DNA from: Hyphomicrobiales bacterium | Lineage (GTDB): Bacteria > Pseudomonadota > Alphaproteobacteria > Rhizobiales > Rhizobiaceae | Length of the DNA stretch: 64,000 nucleotides | NCBI GenBank assembly: GCA_900472675.1 | Contig: UCJA01000015.1 | Span: forward strand, 124,001-188,000 | Direction of reading: 5' to 3' | Translations under genes and position numbers: made by a program | The notes under the pieces: generated by a model | The model's input: the letters and a program-made list of their open reading frames with translations, nothing else | Database searches by the model: none | What the model was told of the DNA's origin: nothing | Shown: positions 57,937 to 64,000 of the stretch, piece by piece | How positions within the stretch are numbered: position 1 is the first letter of the stretch | Layout: every line of letters starts with the position of its first letter

Positions 57937-58352
57937 AGGTTTTCTCCTGAAGGTCTGGGCGCGGTGTTGGTCTCCAAGCGGGGCAGACCGTCGTCAAGAT
58001 GGAAAAATGGCAATTCTTCGCGCACATATCCATGCACGCGTGGCGGATAGTTTTCCGGCGCATCCATGGCGCCGATCATAAAGAAGATCTGGTCTGCGAG
58101 ACGCTCGTCCCGATAGGCAATTGGCGCGCCGCAGGTGCTGCAAAAGCTGCGCGAGACCGGCGCCATGCCATAGGTCGCACCCGTCTCGCTTTCGAAGGAC
58201 ACGTCCTCGGCATTGAATCCGACAAAGGCCGCCACCGGCGCGCCGCTCGCCCGGCGACAATCCGAGCAATGGCAGTAGCTGGCGTAGGTCGGGTCGGAAC
58301 TGGCGGTAAAGCGGATGGCGCCGCAGCGGCAGCCTCCGGTATGGATGATCAT
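57933..58352 (-). CDS. GFA-family (glutathione-dependent formaldehyde-activating fold) zinc protein
   Basis: 139-residue CENP-V/GFA-fold protein. The cysteine motifs [24 protein letters not shown] and FCSTCGAPI match the two zinc sites. The name derives from formaldehyde chemistry that most family members are not shown to do. ATG 58352 ([11 protein letters not shown]) chosen; the frame opens at TTG 58370. It overlaps pheT by four bases so pheT translation may be coupled to it. Confidence 0.88.
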   Translation of the reverse strand: MIIHTGGCRCGAIRFTASSDPTYASYCHCSDCRRASGAPVAAFVGFNAEDVSFESETGATYGMAPVSRSFCSTCGAPIAYRDERLADQIFFMIGAMDAPENYPPRVHGYVREELPFFHLDDGLPRLETNTAPRPSGENL

Positions 58353-58397
58353 GTCACTCTCTTTTTCCAAAGAACGCAGTCGTACACGTTGCCGCCT

Positions 58398-58769
58398 TCA
58401 GGTGTCTTTGCCATGCGGCTTTTGACCGTCTGCCCTCACATACTCTGTCAGCACCGCGTTGATGCGGCTCTGCCAGCCTGGCCCCGTCCGGCGGAAATGA
58501 GAGACCACCTCAGCATCGAGGCGCAATCCGATCCGCTCCTTGACGGCGGCCTTCTGCGGACCGCGTTCACCGCGTGCCTTGAAGAAATTGGCCAGTTCCG
58601 GAATTTCCGATGCAGGGCGGGCTCGTGCCATCATCTCGTCGGTCAGTTCCGGAATATCCTCGCCATGGGCGATTTCATACTCGTCGAGCGTCACCTTGCC
58701 TGCATCAACGTCAGCCAGAGTCGGGAGTACGAGGCCTTGCCCTTTCGTAGACTTTGCGTTCGCGTTCAT
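58398..58769 (-). CDS. brnA: BrnA-type antitoxin
   Basis: 123-residue antitoxin with a C-terminal ribbon-helix-helix: KERIGLRLDAEVVSHFRRTGPGWQSRINAVLTEYV. The N-terminal part includes the toxin-binding segment EDIPELTDEMMARARPASEIPE. It begins inside the brnT coding sequence (59-base overlap). BrnA dimers repress the operon together with the toxin; a perfect palindrome lies just upstream of brnT at 59021-59032. Confidence 0.88.
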   Translation of the reverse strand: MNANAKSTKGQGLVLPTLADVDAGKVTLDEYEIAHGEDIPELTDEMMARARPASEIPELANFFKARGERGPQKAAVKERIGLRLDAEVVSHFRRTGPGWQSRINAVLTEYVRADGQKPHGKDT

Positions 58770-59001
58770 TGATTTTCCTCAGCGAAATGATGCGCAACTT
58801 GCCGCTTCTCTCCGTCCAGCAGAAGCTGCACAGAACGCCGTTCAGATAGCCCGTCGAGTTATAGCGTGTTTCGCCATAGTCCCGCCGTTGATCGATATGC
58901 GTCACGACACTCTCAGGGTCGAAGTCGAGCACATCAGCAAAATCCAACCCCCGTTGCCGGAGGGTCTGCTGCCGCTTCTCCTCGTCCCATTCCAGATCCA
59001 T
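58711..59001 (-). CDS. brnT: BrnT-type toxin
   Basis: 96-residue RelE/ParE-superfamily ribonuclease toxin. MDLEWDEEKRQQTLRQRGLDFADVLDFDPESVVTHIDQRRDYGETRY has the usual BrnT N-terminus, then ERSGKLRIISLRKINERERKVYERA. The start is ATG 59001; GTG 59010 is an in-frame alternative. The pair lies between pheS and pheT on the same strand, so its expression may come from its own promoter or from pheS readthrough. Confidence 0.88.
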   Translation of the reverse strand: MDLEWDEEKRQQTLRQRGLDFADVLDFDPESVVTHIDQRRDYGETRYNSTGYLNGVLCSFCWTERSGKLRIISLRKINERERKVYERARPRTPDSG

Positions 59002-59020
59002 CTCTAGCACACACAGCTAT

Positions 59021-59032
59021 TTGTGGCCACAA
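59021..59032. promoter_or_regulatory. palindromic operator of the brnTA module
   Basis: Perfect 12-base palindrome TTGTGGCCACAA directly after the pheS stop (59038) and before brnT. Ribbon-helix-helix BrnA binds inverted repeats in its own promoter in known systems, so this is the natural operator candidate. Confidence 0.65.
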
Positions 59033-59037
59033 TAAAA

Positions 59038-60120
59038 CTAGGCGCTCAAACCCCCGAACAGCGTTGGCATGTCGAGCGGGCGGAAGCCGTAGTGGTTCAT
59101 CCAGCGGACATCGGCATTGAAGAAGTCGCGCAGGTCCGGCATGCCGTATTTCAGCATGGCGATGCGATCGAGGCCCATGCCCCAGGCAAAGCCCTGGAAC
59201 TCGTCCGGATCAAGCCCGCCGGCGCGCAGCACGTTCGGGTGCACCATGCCGCAGCCGAGGATCTCCATCCAGTCGGTGCCTTCGCCGAACTTGACGATCG
59301 GGCCGGAGCGATCGCACTGGATGTCCACCTCGAAGCTTGGCTCGGTGAAGGGGAAGAAGGATGGGCGGAAGCGCATGGTGACGCTATCGACCTCGAAGAA
59401 GGCCTTGCAGAATTCTTCCAGGATCCAGCGCATGTTGCCGACATGGCTCTTGCGATCCACCACCAGGCCTTCGACCTGATGGAACATGGGCGAATGGGTG
59501 GCGTCACTATCCTGACGATAGGTCTTGCCGGGAATGATGATGCGGATCGGCGGCTTCTGCGCTTCCATGGTGCGGATCTGCACAGGAGAGGTATGGGTGC
59601 GCAGAACCTTGCGCTCGCCGTTCTCGTCCGGCTGGAAGAAGAAGGTGTCGTGCATCTCGCGGGCTGGATGGCCTTCGGGGAAATTCAGGGCCGTGAAGTT
59701 GTAGTAGTCCGTCTCGATGTCCGGACCCTCGGCGATGGCAAAGCCCATGTCGCCGAAGATGGCGGTGATCTCGTCGACGATCTGGCTGATCGGGTGAATG
59801 CGGCCCCGTTCTGCCGGCGAGGCGCGCACGGGCAGCGAGATGTCGACCGTTTCCGCCTTCAGGCGCGCCTCGATCGCTGCGTCCTTGAGCATGGCCTTGC
59901 GGCTGTTGATCGCCTCGGTGACCTCGGTCTTCAGGGCGTTGATCGCCGCTCCACGGGTCTGGCGCTCCTCGGCCGACATGGCACCGAGCGTCTTCAGGAG
60001 TTCGGAAACCGACCCCTTCTTGCCAAGTGCCGCGACACGTACGGCTTCGATCGTCGCCTCGTCGCCAGCGCTTTCGATTTCCGCCAGAAGCGAGGTTTTC
60101 AGGTTTTCCAGGTCGGACAT
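59038..60120 (-). CDS. pheS: phenylalanyl-tRNA synthetase subunit alpha
   Basis: 360-residue class II synthetase alpha chain. Motif 2 [47 protein letters not shown] and motif 3 [16 protein letters not shown]-like and [25 protein letters not shown] are visible. N-terminal coiled coil ([21 protein letters not shown]) binds tRNA. ATG 60120; the in-frame stretch to 60231 is not conserved. Terminator 60195-60226 precedes it and closes rplT. Confidence 0.97.
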   Translation of the reverse strand: MSDLENLKTSLLAEIESAGDEATIEAVRVAALGKKGSVSELLKTLGAMSAEERQTRGAAINALKTEVTEAINSRKAMLKDAAIEARLKAETVDISLPVRASPAERGRIHPISQIVDEITAIFGDMGFAIAEGPDIETDYYNFTALNFPEGHPAREMHDTFFFQPDENGERKVLRTHTSPVQIRTMEAQKPPIRIIIPGKTYRQDSDATHSPMFHQVEGLVVDRKSHVGNMRWILEEFCKAFFEVDSVTMRFRPSFFPFTEPSFEVDIQCDRSGPIVKFGEGTDWMEILGCGMVHPNVLRAGGLDPDEFQGFAWGMGLDRIAMLKYGMPDLRDFFNADVRWMNHYGFRPLDMPTLFGGLSA

Positions 60121-60194
60121 GTTCTCTTCCGTATGATCGTTCGACGACAGCAGGCGGCAGCGGGTCTGGCAGCCAAGACCTTGCTGCAAAAGAA

Positions 60195-60226
60195 AAACCC
60201 GCGCCAGCCGAAGCCAGCGCGGGTTT
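60195..60226 (-). terminator. terminator of the rpmI-rplT operon
   Basis: Perfect 10-bp stem AAACCCGCGC/GCGCGGGTTT with a 12-base loop. On the minus strand it continues TTTTTCTTTTG, a strong T run. It lies after rplT and before pheS, so it either ends ribosomal protein transcription or partly limits readthrough into pheS. Confidence 0.87.
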
Positions 60227-60268
60227 CCCAAAACTCGATAAGCTCAATGAGCCCGGGAAGCGCTGGTC

Positions 60269-60673
60269 TTAACGAACCGCGCTTTCAAACTCGTTGGTCG
60301 TGCCGGCATCCTTGAGGTACTCGAGAGCCGTCTTTGCAGAGGCAACCAGAACACCGAAGGCTTCCGGTTCATGGATGGCCATGTCCGAGAGGATCTTGCG
60401 GTCGACTTCGATGCCAGCCTTGTTCAGGCCGTCGATGAAGCGGCCGTAGGTCAGGCCGGATTCGCGCACAGCAGCGTTGATACGCTGGATCCACAGAGCG
60501 CGGAAGTTGCGCTTCTTGACGCGACGGTCGCGGGTTGCAAACTGACGCGAACGGTCAACTGCAGCCTTTGCGGCGCGGATGGTATTCTTGCGGCGGCCAT
60601 AAAAGCCCTTGGCTGCCTTGAGGGTCTTGGTGTGCTTGGCGCGGGAAGTTACGCCACGTTTTACGCGTGCCAT
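60269..60673 (-). CDS. rplT: 50S ribosomal protein L20
   Basis: 134-residue large-subunit protein; [103 protein letters not shown] is highly conserved. It is essential for early 50S assembly and represses its own operon in known systems. It is a normal length with an extended C-terminus common in alphaproteobacteria. Confidence 0.99.
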   Translation of the reverse strand: MARVKRGVTSRAKHTKTLKAAKGFYGRRKNTIRAAKAAVDRSRQFATRDRRVKKRNFRALWIQRINAAVRESGLTYGRFIDGLNKAGIEVDRKILSDMAIHEPEAFGVLVASAKTALEYLKDAGTTNEFESAVR

Positions 60674-60712
60674 GTCATGATCTCCTTAACTGATCCAAAA
60701 GTGACGAGGGTC

Positions 60713-60916
60713 TCAGAGACCGTTCGGCAGGTAGTTCTTGATAACCTTCTTGCCATCTGGTTCGGCAAGGACCATCGTTCCGCGTGCATCGCGGATGAAC
60801 TTGTTGGACCGCTTGATCATGCCGTGGCGCTTGCCGGCAGCTGCAGCGACAACTTTGCCGGTTGCAGTGATCTTGAAGCGCTTCTTGGCGGCCGATTTCG
60901 TCTTCATCTTGGGCAT
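60713..60916 (-). CDS. rpmI: 50S ribosomal protein L35
   Basis: 67-residue ribosomal protein: [48 protein letters not shown] is the family N-terminus. It is 39 bases upstream of rplT on the same strand, forming the rpmI-rplT operon. Confidence 0.98.
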   Translation of the reverse strand: MPKMKTKSAAKKRFKITATGKVVAAAAGKRHGMIKRSNKFIRDARGTMVLAEPDGKKVIKNYLPNGL

Positions 60917-61111
60917 TTTGCTACTCCGCAGTTGTATCGAGCCCAGCAGACGAAGCCAGGCTCAAGCATTTGGAACGGACACGGCATGCCCTGCCGGACC
61001 GTTCGGACGCGCGCTTATAACCGCGGACGGTCAAAAGCGCAATGGGGTAAGACAGCATGGTTGAGGACCGGCGAAACGCCGGGAAACCGCCTGAAACGGC
61101 GGGCGTGGCGC
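60917..61111 (-). promoter_or_regulatory. rpmI-rplT leader with two stem-loops
   Basis: 195-base leader between infC and rpmI. Near its upstream end are two hairpins, CCGCC/GGCGG (61087-61102, 6-base loop) and a perfect CCGGCG/CGCCGG (61068-61082, 3-base loop). In known bacteria L20 represses rpmI through a leader structure, so these may be part of an autoregulatory element; that is inference. The first may also terminate infC transcripts. Confidence 0.45.
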
Positions 61112-61648
61112 TTATCGCGGCGCCAGCACCATCATCATCTGGCGGCCTTCGAGCTTGGGCTCGGCTTCCACCTTGGCGATCTCCAGCGTGTCGTCCTTCA
61201 CCTGCAGAAGCAGTTTCATGCCGAGTTCCTGGTGGGCCATTTCACGGCCACGGAACTTCAAGGTCACTTTAACCTTGTCGCCTTCTTCAAAGAAACGGTT
61301 CATCGCCTTCATCTTCACCTCATAGTCATGAGTGTCGATGTTGGGACGCATCTTGATTTCTTTGATTTCGACGATCTTCTGCTTCTTGCGGGCTTCGGCA
61401 GCTTTTTTCTGGTTCGCATACTTAAGCTTGCCGAGATCGAGGATCTTGCAGACTGGCGGTTCGGAGTTCGGCGAAATTTCGACGAGATCGAGTCCCGCCT
61501 CTTCTGCCATCTTCATCGCCTCATCAGTCGGCACTACACCGAGATTCTGGCCTTCGGCATCAATCAGCTGGACCTTGGGGATACGGATGTCCCTGTTGGA
61601 GCGCGGCCCCTCCTTAACGGGAGCATCGGCTTTGAATGGTCTGCGAAT
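61112..61648 (-). CDS. infC: translation initiation factor IF-3, ATT start
   Basis: 178-residue IF-3 that binds the 30S subunit, blocks 50S joining and checks start-codon and initiator tRNA. The start is set at ATT 61646-61648 because a perfect AAGGAG Shine-Dalgarno (61658-61663) lies nine bases upstream, and the peptide then begins [30 protein letters not shown] as in other alphaproteobacterial IF-3. An ATG at 61669 would put the Shine-Dalgarno inside the gene. E. coli infC also starts at ATT and is autoregulated by it. N-terminal domain, helix linker ([11 protein letters not shown]) and C-terminal domain are intact. Confidence 0.9.
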   Translation of the reverse strand: MRRPFKADAPVKEGPRSNRDIRIPKVQLIDAEGQNLGVVPTDEAMKMAEEAGLDLVEISPNSEPPVCKILDLGKLKYANQKKAAEARKKQKIVEIKEIKMRPNIDTHDYEVKMKAMNRFFEEGDKVKVTLKFRGREMAHQELGMKLLLQVKDDTLEIAKVEAEPKLEGRQMMMVLAPR

Positions 61649-61829
61649 GGTCGTATTCTCCTTGAACATTTCGGAACGCTGGCGACAGCATCTGGCCACC
61701 CGGCTCGCGGCCGAGAGCAATGTCGTAATCGCCTGCGGGAAGTCAATAGCATACTCTGACGAGAAAATCACCTGCTGTCGGTACGTCGCGAATCTGTTTT
61801 ATAGCGCGCCATAACGTCGAGGAGCCATC

Positions 61830-62645
61830 ATGACGAACACAGCACCGGGCCTGGCCGAGCAGCGGATTTCCGTGGGCGATGAAATTTCGGCTCGCGACAT
61901 CGCCATTCTCTATCGGCCCGGCAAGAGCCAGGATGCAACCGCCCTCGTGTGGCTCGGGGGCTATCGGTCGGACATGACTGGCACCAAGGCTTTGGAAATG
62001 GACGCGCTGGCTGCAGAACACGGGCTTGCCGCCATCCGTTTCGATTACTCCGGACACGGGGCATCCGGCGGCGCATTTCGCGACGGCACGATCTCGCGGT
62101 GGCTGGAAGAGACGATCGCCGTTCTGCAGCACATCAAGCCGAAGCGCATCGTGCTGGTCGGGTCCTCGATGGGCGGATGGATCGCGCTGCGGCTTGTGCA
62201 GGAGCTCTCAAAACAAAAGCGCTCGCCCAAGGTTCAGGCCATGGTCCTGATTGCACCCGCACCCGACTTTACCTTCGAGCTGATCGAACCGAAGCTGACC
62301 GAAGCCGAGCGTCAGTCGCTGGCCGAGAGAGGCTATTTCGAGGAGCCGTCGGACTACAGTCCCGAGCCGAACATCTACACGCGCGCACTGATGGAGGACG
62401 GGAGCCGAAACCGGGTGATGACCGGCATCATCGAGGCCGGATGCCCCATCCATATTCTCCAGGGCATGGCGGACCCGGATGTGCCGTTCGGTCACGCCCT
62501 GAAGCTGGTGGAATTCCTGCCGGGAGACGACGTGGTGCTGACGCTGATCCGGGACGGCGACCACCGGCTGTCGCGGCCGCAGGACCTGGAAAAGCTGAAG
62601 GCGGTTATTTCGGCATTAGTTCTTAATGATCAAAAATTGGGCTGA
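61830..62645 (+). CDS. alpha/beta hydrolase
   Basis: 271-residue serine hydrolase. The nucleophile elbow is VLVGSSMGGWIAL near residue 113, the oxyanion-hole region is LVWLGGYRSDMTGTKALEMDALA, and the catalytic Asp and His are in GMADPDVPFGHA and GDHRLSRPQDL. It resembles the AB hydrolase-1/BAAT-like group with an acyl thioesterase or esterase role. Substrate unknown. Start ATG 61830. Confidence 0.88.
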   Translation: MTNTAPGLAEQRISVGDEISARDIAILYRPGKSQDATALVWLGGYRSDMTGTKALEMDALAAEHGLAAIRFDYSGHGASGGAFRDGTISRWLEETIAVLQHIKPKRIVLVGSSMGGWIALRLVQELSKQKRSPKVQAMVLIAPAPDFTFELIEPKLTEAERQSLAERGYFEEPSDYSPEPNIYTRALMEDGSRNRVMTGIIEAGCPIHILQGMADPDVPFGHALKLVEFLPGDDVVLTLIRDGDHRLSRPQDLEKLKAVISALVLNDQKLG

Positions 62646-62730
62646 TACTGAAATGCCGCAGTCTTAACCATATTCACAAACGCCATGTCTTAACAAAAGC
62701 TGAACAATTGACTAACGGCACGTCCGGCCC

Positions 62731-62745
62731 TTAACCTTTCGTTAG
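62731..62745 (+). promoter_or_regulatory. CtrA-like box upstream of transglutaminase-like gene
   Basis: TTAA, seven bases, then TTAG (62731-62745) is close to the CtrA consensus TTAA-N7-TTAA, and TTAACCAT (62664-62671 region) resembles another half site. It is 21 bases before the start of the next gene. CtrA is the cell-cycle master regulator in rhizobia; the match is imperfect. Confidence 0.35.
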
Positions 62746-62765
62746 GATTTTAAGGGACGGGTCGA

Positions 62766-63383
62766 ATGAGAATAGCCTTTCTGGCACGGCGTCTTGCGGT
62801 GGTCCTCCTGAGCACCCTCCTACCGGTGAGCGCGGCGATGCCCGCCGCGCGAACAATAGCCCCGTCCATGGTGACCGGCGCGATTACCTCGCAGCCCATC
62901 GGCCATTATGATTTCTGCCAGCGCTATGCTGCCGAGTGCACCATCAAGAGCCGGTCGGCTCCGGCACCGCGGGTGACCGCACGAGGCTGGGAAGTGGTTC
63001 GCGAGATCAACCGCGCCGTCAACGCGCGCTATGTCGCCCGCACCGACATGGACGTCTACGGCCGGGAAGAGTTCTGGGAATATCCCACCGTCTACGCCGA
63101 TTGCGAGGACTTCGCGCTGGAGAAGCGCAAAGAACTGGCTGAAGCGGGCTTTGCCTATTCCGACCTGCTGATGACCGTGGTGCGCAAATCCGATGGTGAA
63201 GGCCATGCCGTGCTGACGCTGCGGACAGCCGAGGGCGACTTCGTTCTCGACAACCTGACGGACGAGGTGTTCGCCTGGTACGAGACGCCCTACACATTCC
63301 TGAAGCGCCAGGCGACCTTCAACACCGGCCGCTGGGTCACCATCGAAAACGGCCGCGATCTTCTGGTCGGCGCCCTGCGCTAG
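62766..63383 (+). CDS. bacterial transglutaminase-like cysteine peptidase (BTLCP)
   Basis: 205-residue exported protein. Signal peptide MRIAFLARRLAVVLLSTLLPVSAAMPA (near residue 27), then the BTLCP domain: HYDFCQRYAAECT and EYPTVYADCEDFALEKRKELAEAGF contain the catalytic Cys of the papain-like triad, GEGHAVLTLRTAEGDFVLDN carries His and Asp. Typical rhizobial periplasmic family; a role in protein maturation or exopolysaccharide attachment has been suggested for related LapG, but this stand-alone form is not established. A strong terminator follows. Confidence 0.88.
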   Translation: MRIAFLARRLAVVLLSTLLPVSAAMPAARTIAPSMVTGAITSQPIGHYDFCQRYAAECTIKSRSAPAPRVTARGWEVVREINRAVNARYVARTDMDVYGREEFWEYPTVYADCEDFALEKRKELAEAGFAYSDLLMTVVRKSDGEGHAVLTLRTAEGDFVLDNLTDEVFAWYETPYTFLKRQATFNTGRWVTIENGRDLLVGALR

Positions 63384-63410
63384 ACGTTTCGAGACGACGA
63401 TCAAAAAGCA

Positions 63411-63444
63411 AAGACCCGCCCTGCTTGCAGCGGCGGGTCTTTTC
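63411..63444 (+). terminator. rho-independent terminator after BTLCP gene
   Basis: Perfect 10-bp stem AAGACCCGCC/GGCGGGTCTT with an 11-base loop, then further T residues. Starts 28 bases after the stop. Confidence 0.88.
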
Positions 63445-63501
63445 GTTTGGGGAATTGATTGGGTGCCGGCCCTTCGCTTTAGGCTCAGGGCGTTCGAAGC
63501 T

Positions 63502-63526
63502 CAAAACGCTCCACTGGAGCGTTTTG
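63502..63526. repeat. perfect 25-base palindrome, possible dispersed repeat
   Basis: Near-perfect symmetry around a single C at 63514: AAAACGCTCCA on one side and TGGAGCGTTTT on the other, with a C-G pair outside. It lies between BTLCP and mbfA, 23 bases before the mbfA stop. The form resembles short palindromic units that recur in rhizobial genomes, and could be a bidirectional terminator. Recurrence cannot be tested in this window. Confidence 0.6.
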
Positions 63527-63548
63527 CCGGCCTGGCGGCCGTCGCTTC

Positions 63549-64000
63549 TCACCCATTGCCGATGAGGATGCCGGCTGCCAGCACCAGACAGCCGCCGACC
63601 ACGACCTGGAAGACGGCCCGAACGAAGGGCGTTTCCATGTAGCGGTTCTGGATGAAGGCGATCGCCCATAGTTCGAAGAAGACGACAATGGCGGCAACGA
63701 TGGTCGCCGTCCAGAACTCCGGAATCAGGTAGGGAAGCGCGTGACCGAGGCCGCCGACCGTCGTCATAATACCGCAGGCGAGGCCGCGCTTGATCGGCGA
63801 GCCGCGTCCGGAAATCTTGCCATCGTCATGCGCGGCTTCGGTGAAGCCCATGGAAATGCCGGCGCCCACGGAAGCCGAGAGGCCGATCAGGAATGTCGAC
63901 CAGGTGTTCTGGGTGGCAAAGGCGGCCGCAAAGATCGGCGCCAGCGTCGAGACAGATCCATCCATCAGGCCGGCCAGGCCGGGCTGCACATAGGTCAGCA
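63549..64000 (-). CDS. mbfA: membrane-bound ferritin/VIT-type iron exporter, C-terminal part
   Basis: Minus-strand gene entering from the right edge; 150 C-terminal residues are visible, ending at TGA 63549-63551. VQPGLAGLMDGSVSTLAPIFAAAFATQNTWSTFLIGLSASVGAGISMGFTEAAHDDG with GRGSPIKRGLACGIMTTVGGLGHALPYLI matches the VIT1-like membrane part of MbfA. In rhizobia MbfA has an N-terminal ferritin-like domain (outside the window), exports iron to avoid toxicity and is under Irr control. The assignment rests on the visible domain. Confidence 0.85.
   Translation of the reverse strand, partial: LTYVQPGLAGLMDGSVSTLAPIFAAAFATQNTWSTFLIGLSASVGAGISMGFTEAAHDDGKISGRGSPIKRGLACGIMTTVGGLGHALPYLIPEFWTATIVAAIVVFFELWAIAFIQNRYMETPFVRAVFQVVVGGCLVLAAGILIGNG

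Noticed and set aside
55480-58050. Very long antisense ORF (856 residues) opposite pheT
   Set aside because: It mirrors pheT in a high-GC third-position frame. The translated peptide is rich in His, Asp, Arg and Gly with no domain, and pheT on the other strand is unmistakable.
60121-60268. Phenylalanine leader-peptide attenuator for pheS
   Set aside because: A short ORF with three Phe codons crosses the terminator, but the Phe codons are not clustered before an alternative stem pairing, and the hairpin is simply explained as the rplT terminator.
59023-60315. Long ORF on the plus strand opposite pheS
   Set aside because: Compositional shadow of pheS; no ribosome site, and the sequence shows no domain or homology pattern.
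60965-61000. Second EcfG promoter near GGAAC in the rpmI leader
   Set aside because: GGAAC is present but no CGTT occurs at the 16-17 base distance, and the orientation is opposite to the neighbouring genes.

Overview
The window looks like a chromosomal segment from an alphaproteobacterium of the order Rhizobiales, most likely family Rhizobiaceae. Pointers are a rhizobial-type phospholipid N-methyltransferase (PmtA, phosphatidylcholine synthesis), an NDUFA9-like protein beside UppP, a bacterial transglutaminase-like cysteine peptidase, an MbfA-type ferritin/VIT iron exporter, GC-rich coding DNA and an EcfG-type general stress promoter. I see no rRNA, tRNA, insertion sequence, integrase or CRISPR array. 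Most of the window is ordinary core chromosome, with small accessory islets (two toxin-antitoxin pairs and an orphan phage/GTA-like spike gene) slotted between housekeeping genes.

Layout, left to right. 1-8.5 kb: end of coaBC, a class II glutamine amidotransferase, the otsB-otsA trehalose operon, a PAS-GGDEF-EAL protein, a Ser/Thr dehydratase, a YigZ protein and prfC. 8.5-16.8 kb: dut, a LysE exporter, cysK, comM, gshB, a cupin, yraN, rsmI and dnaN. 16.8-25.5 kb: the pmtA-phosphatase-pyrF run, a secreted beta-helix protein, a DUF1330 protein, an NDUFA9-like protein, a 50-residue ORF, uppP, and a GST-queG-SDR operon. 25.5-34.5 kb: an RlpA-like protein, an RsmB-like rRNA methyltransferase, a four-gene periplasmic iron-related operon (imelysin, di-heme oxidoreductase, second imelysin, Tat-exported DUF1513), tspO, a thioesterase and mtnN. 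34.5-45 kb: guaA, VapBC, a YqaA membrane protein, a chemoreceptor broken by one extra G, a 54-residue ORF, an ArsC-like reductase, ybaK, an MBL hydrolase, an M29 aminopeptidase, an orphan ParA and xseA.

45-50.7 kb: a gene resembling the gene transfer agent head-spike base protein with a companion ORF, a small membrane protein, and a glycosylation locus (an STT3-like GT-C protein divergent from a GT2-GtrA pair). 50.7-55.5 kb: a Gfo/Idh/MocA oxidoreductase, two aldo/keto reductases, small stress-type proteins, an M15-like protein, and a MarR regulator with a tautomerase that share an operator-like sequence. 55.5-61.8 kb: pheT, a GFA protein, BrnA-BrnT, pheS, rplT, rpmI and infC, all on the minus strand. 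infC appears to start at a non-standard ATT codon. 61.8-64 kb: an alpha/beta hydrolase, a transglutaminase-like peptidase and the 3' part of mbfA.

The most interesting items are the iron-related four-gene operon with no settled mechanism, the orphan GTA-spike-like module, the divergent three-component glycosylation locus, the BrnTA module with a perfect palindrome inside the pheS-pheT operon, the MarR/tautomerase regulon, and the ATT start of infC.
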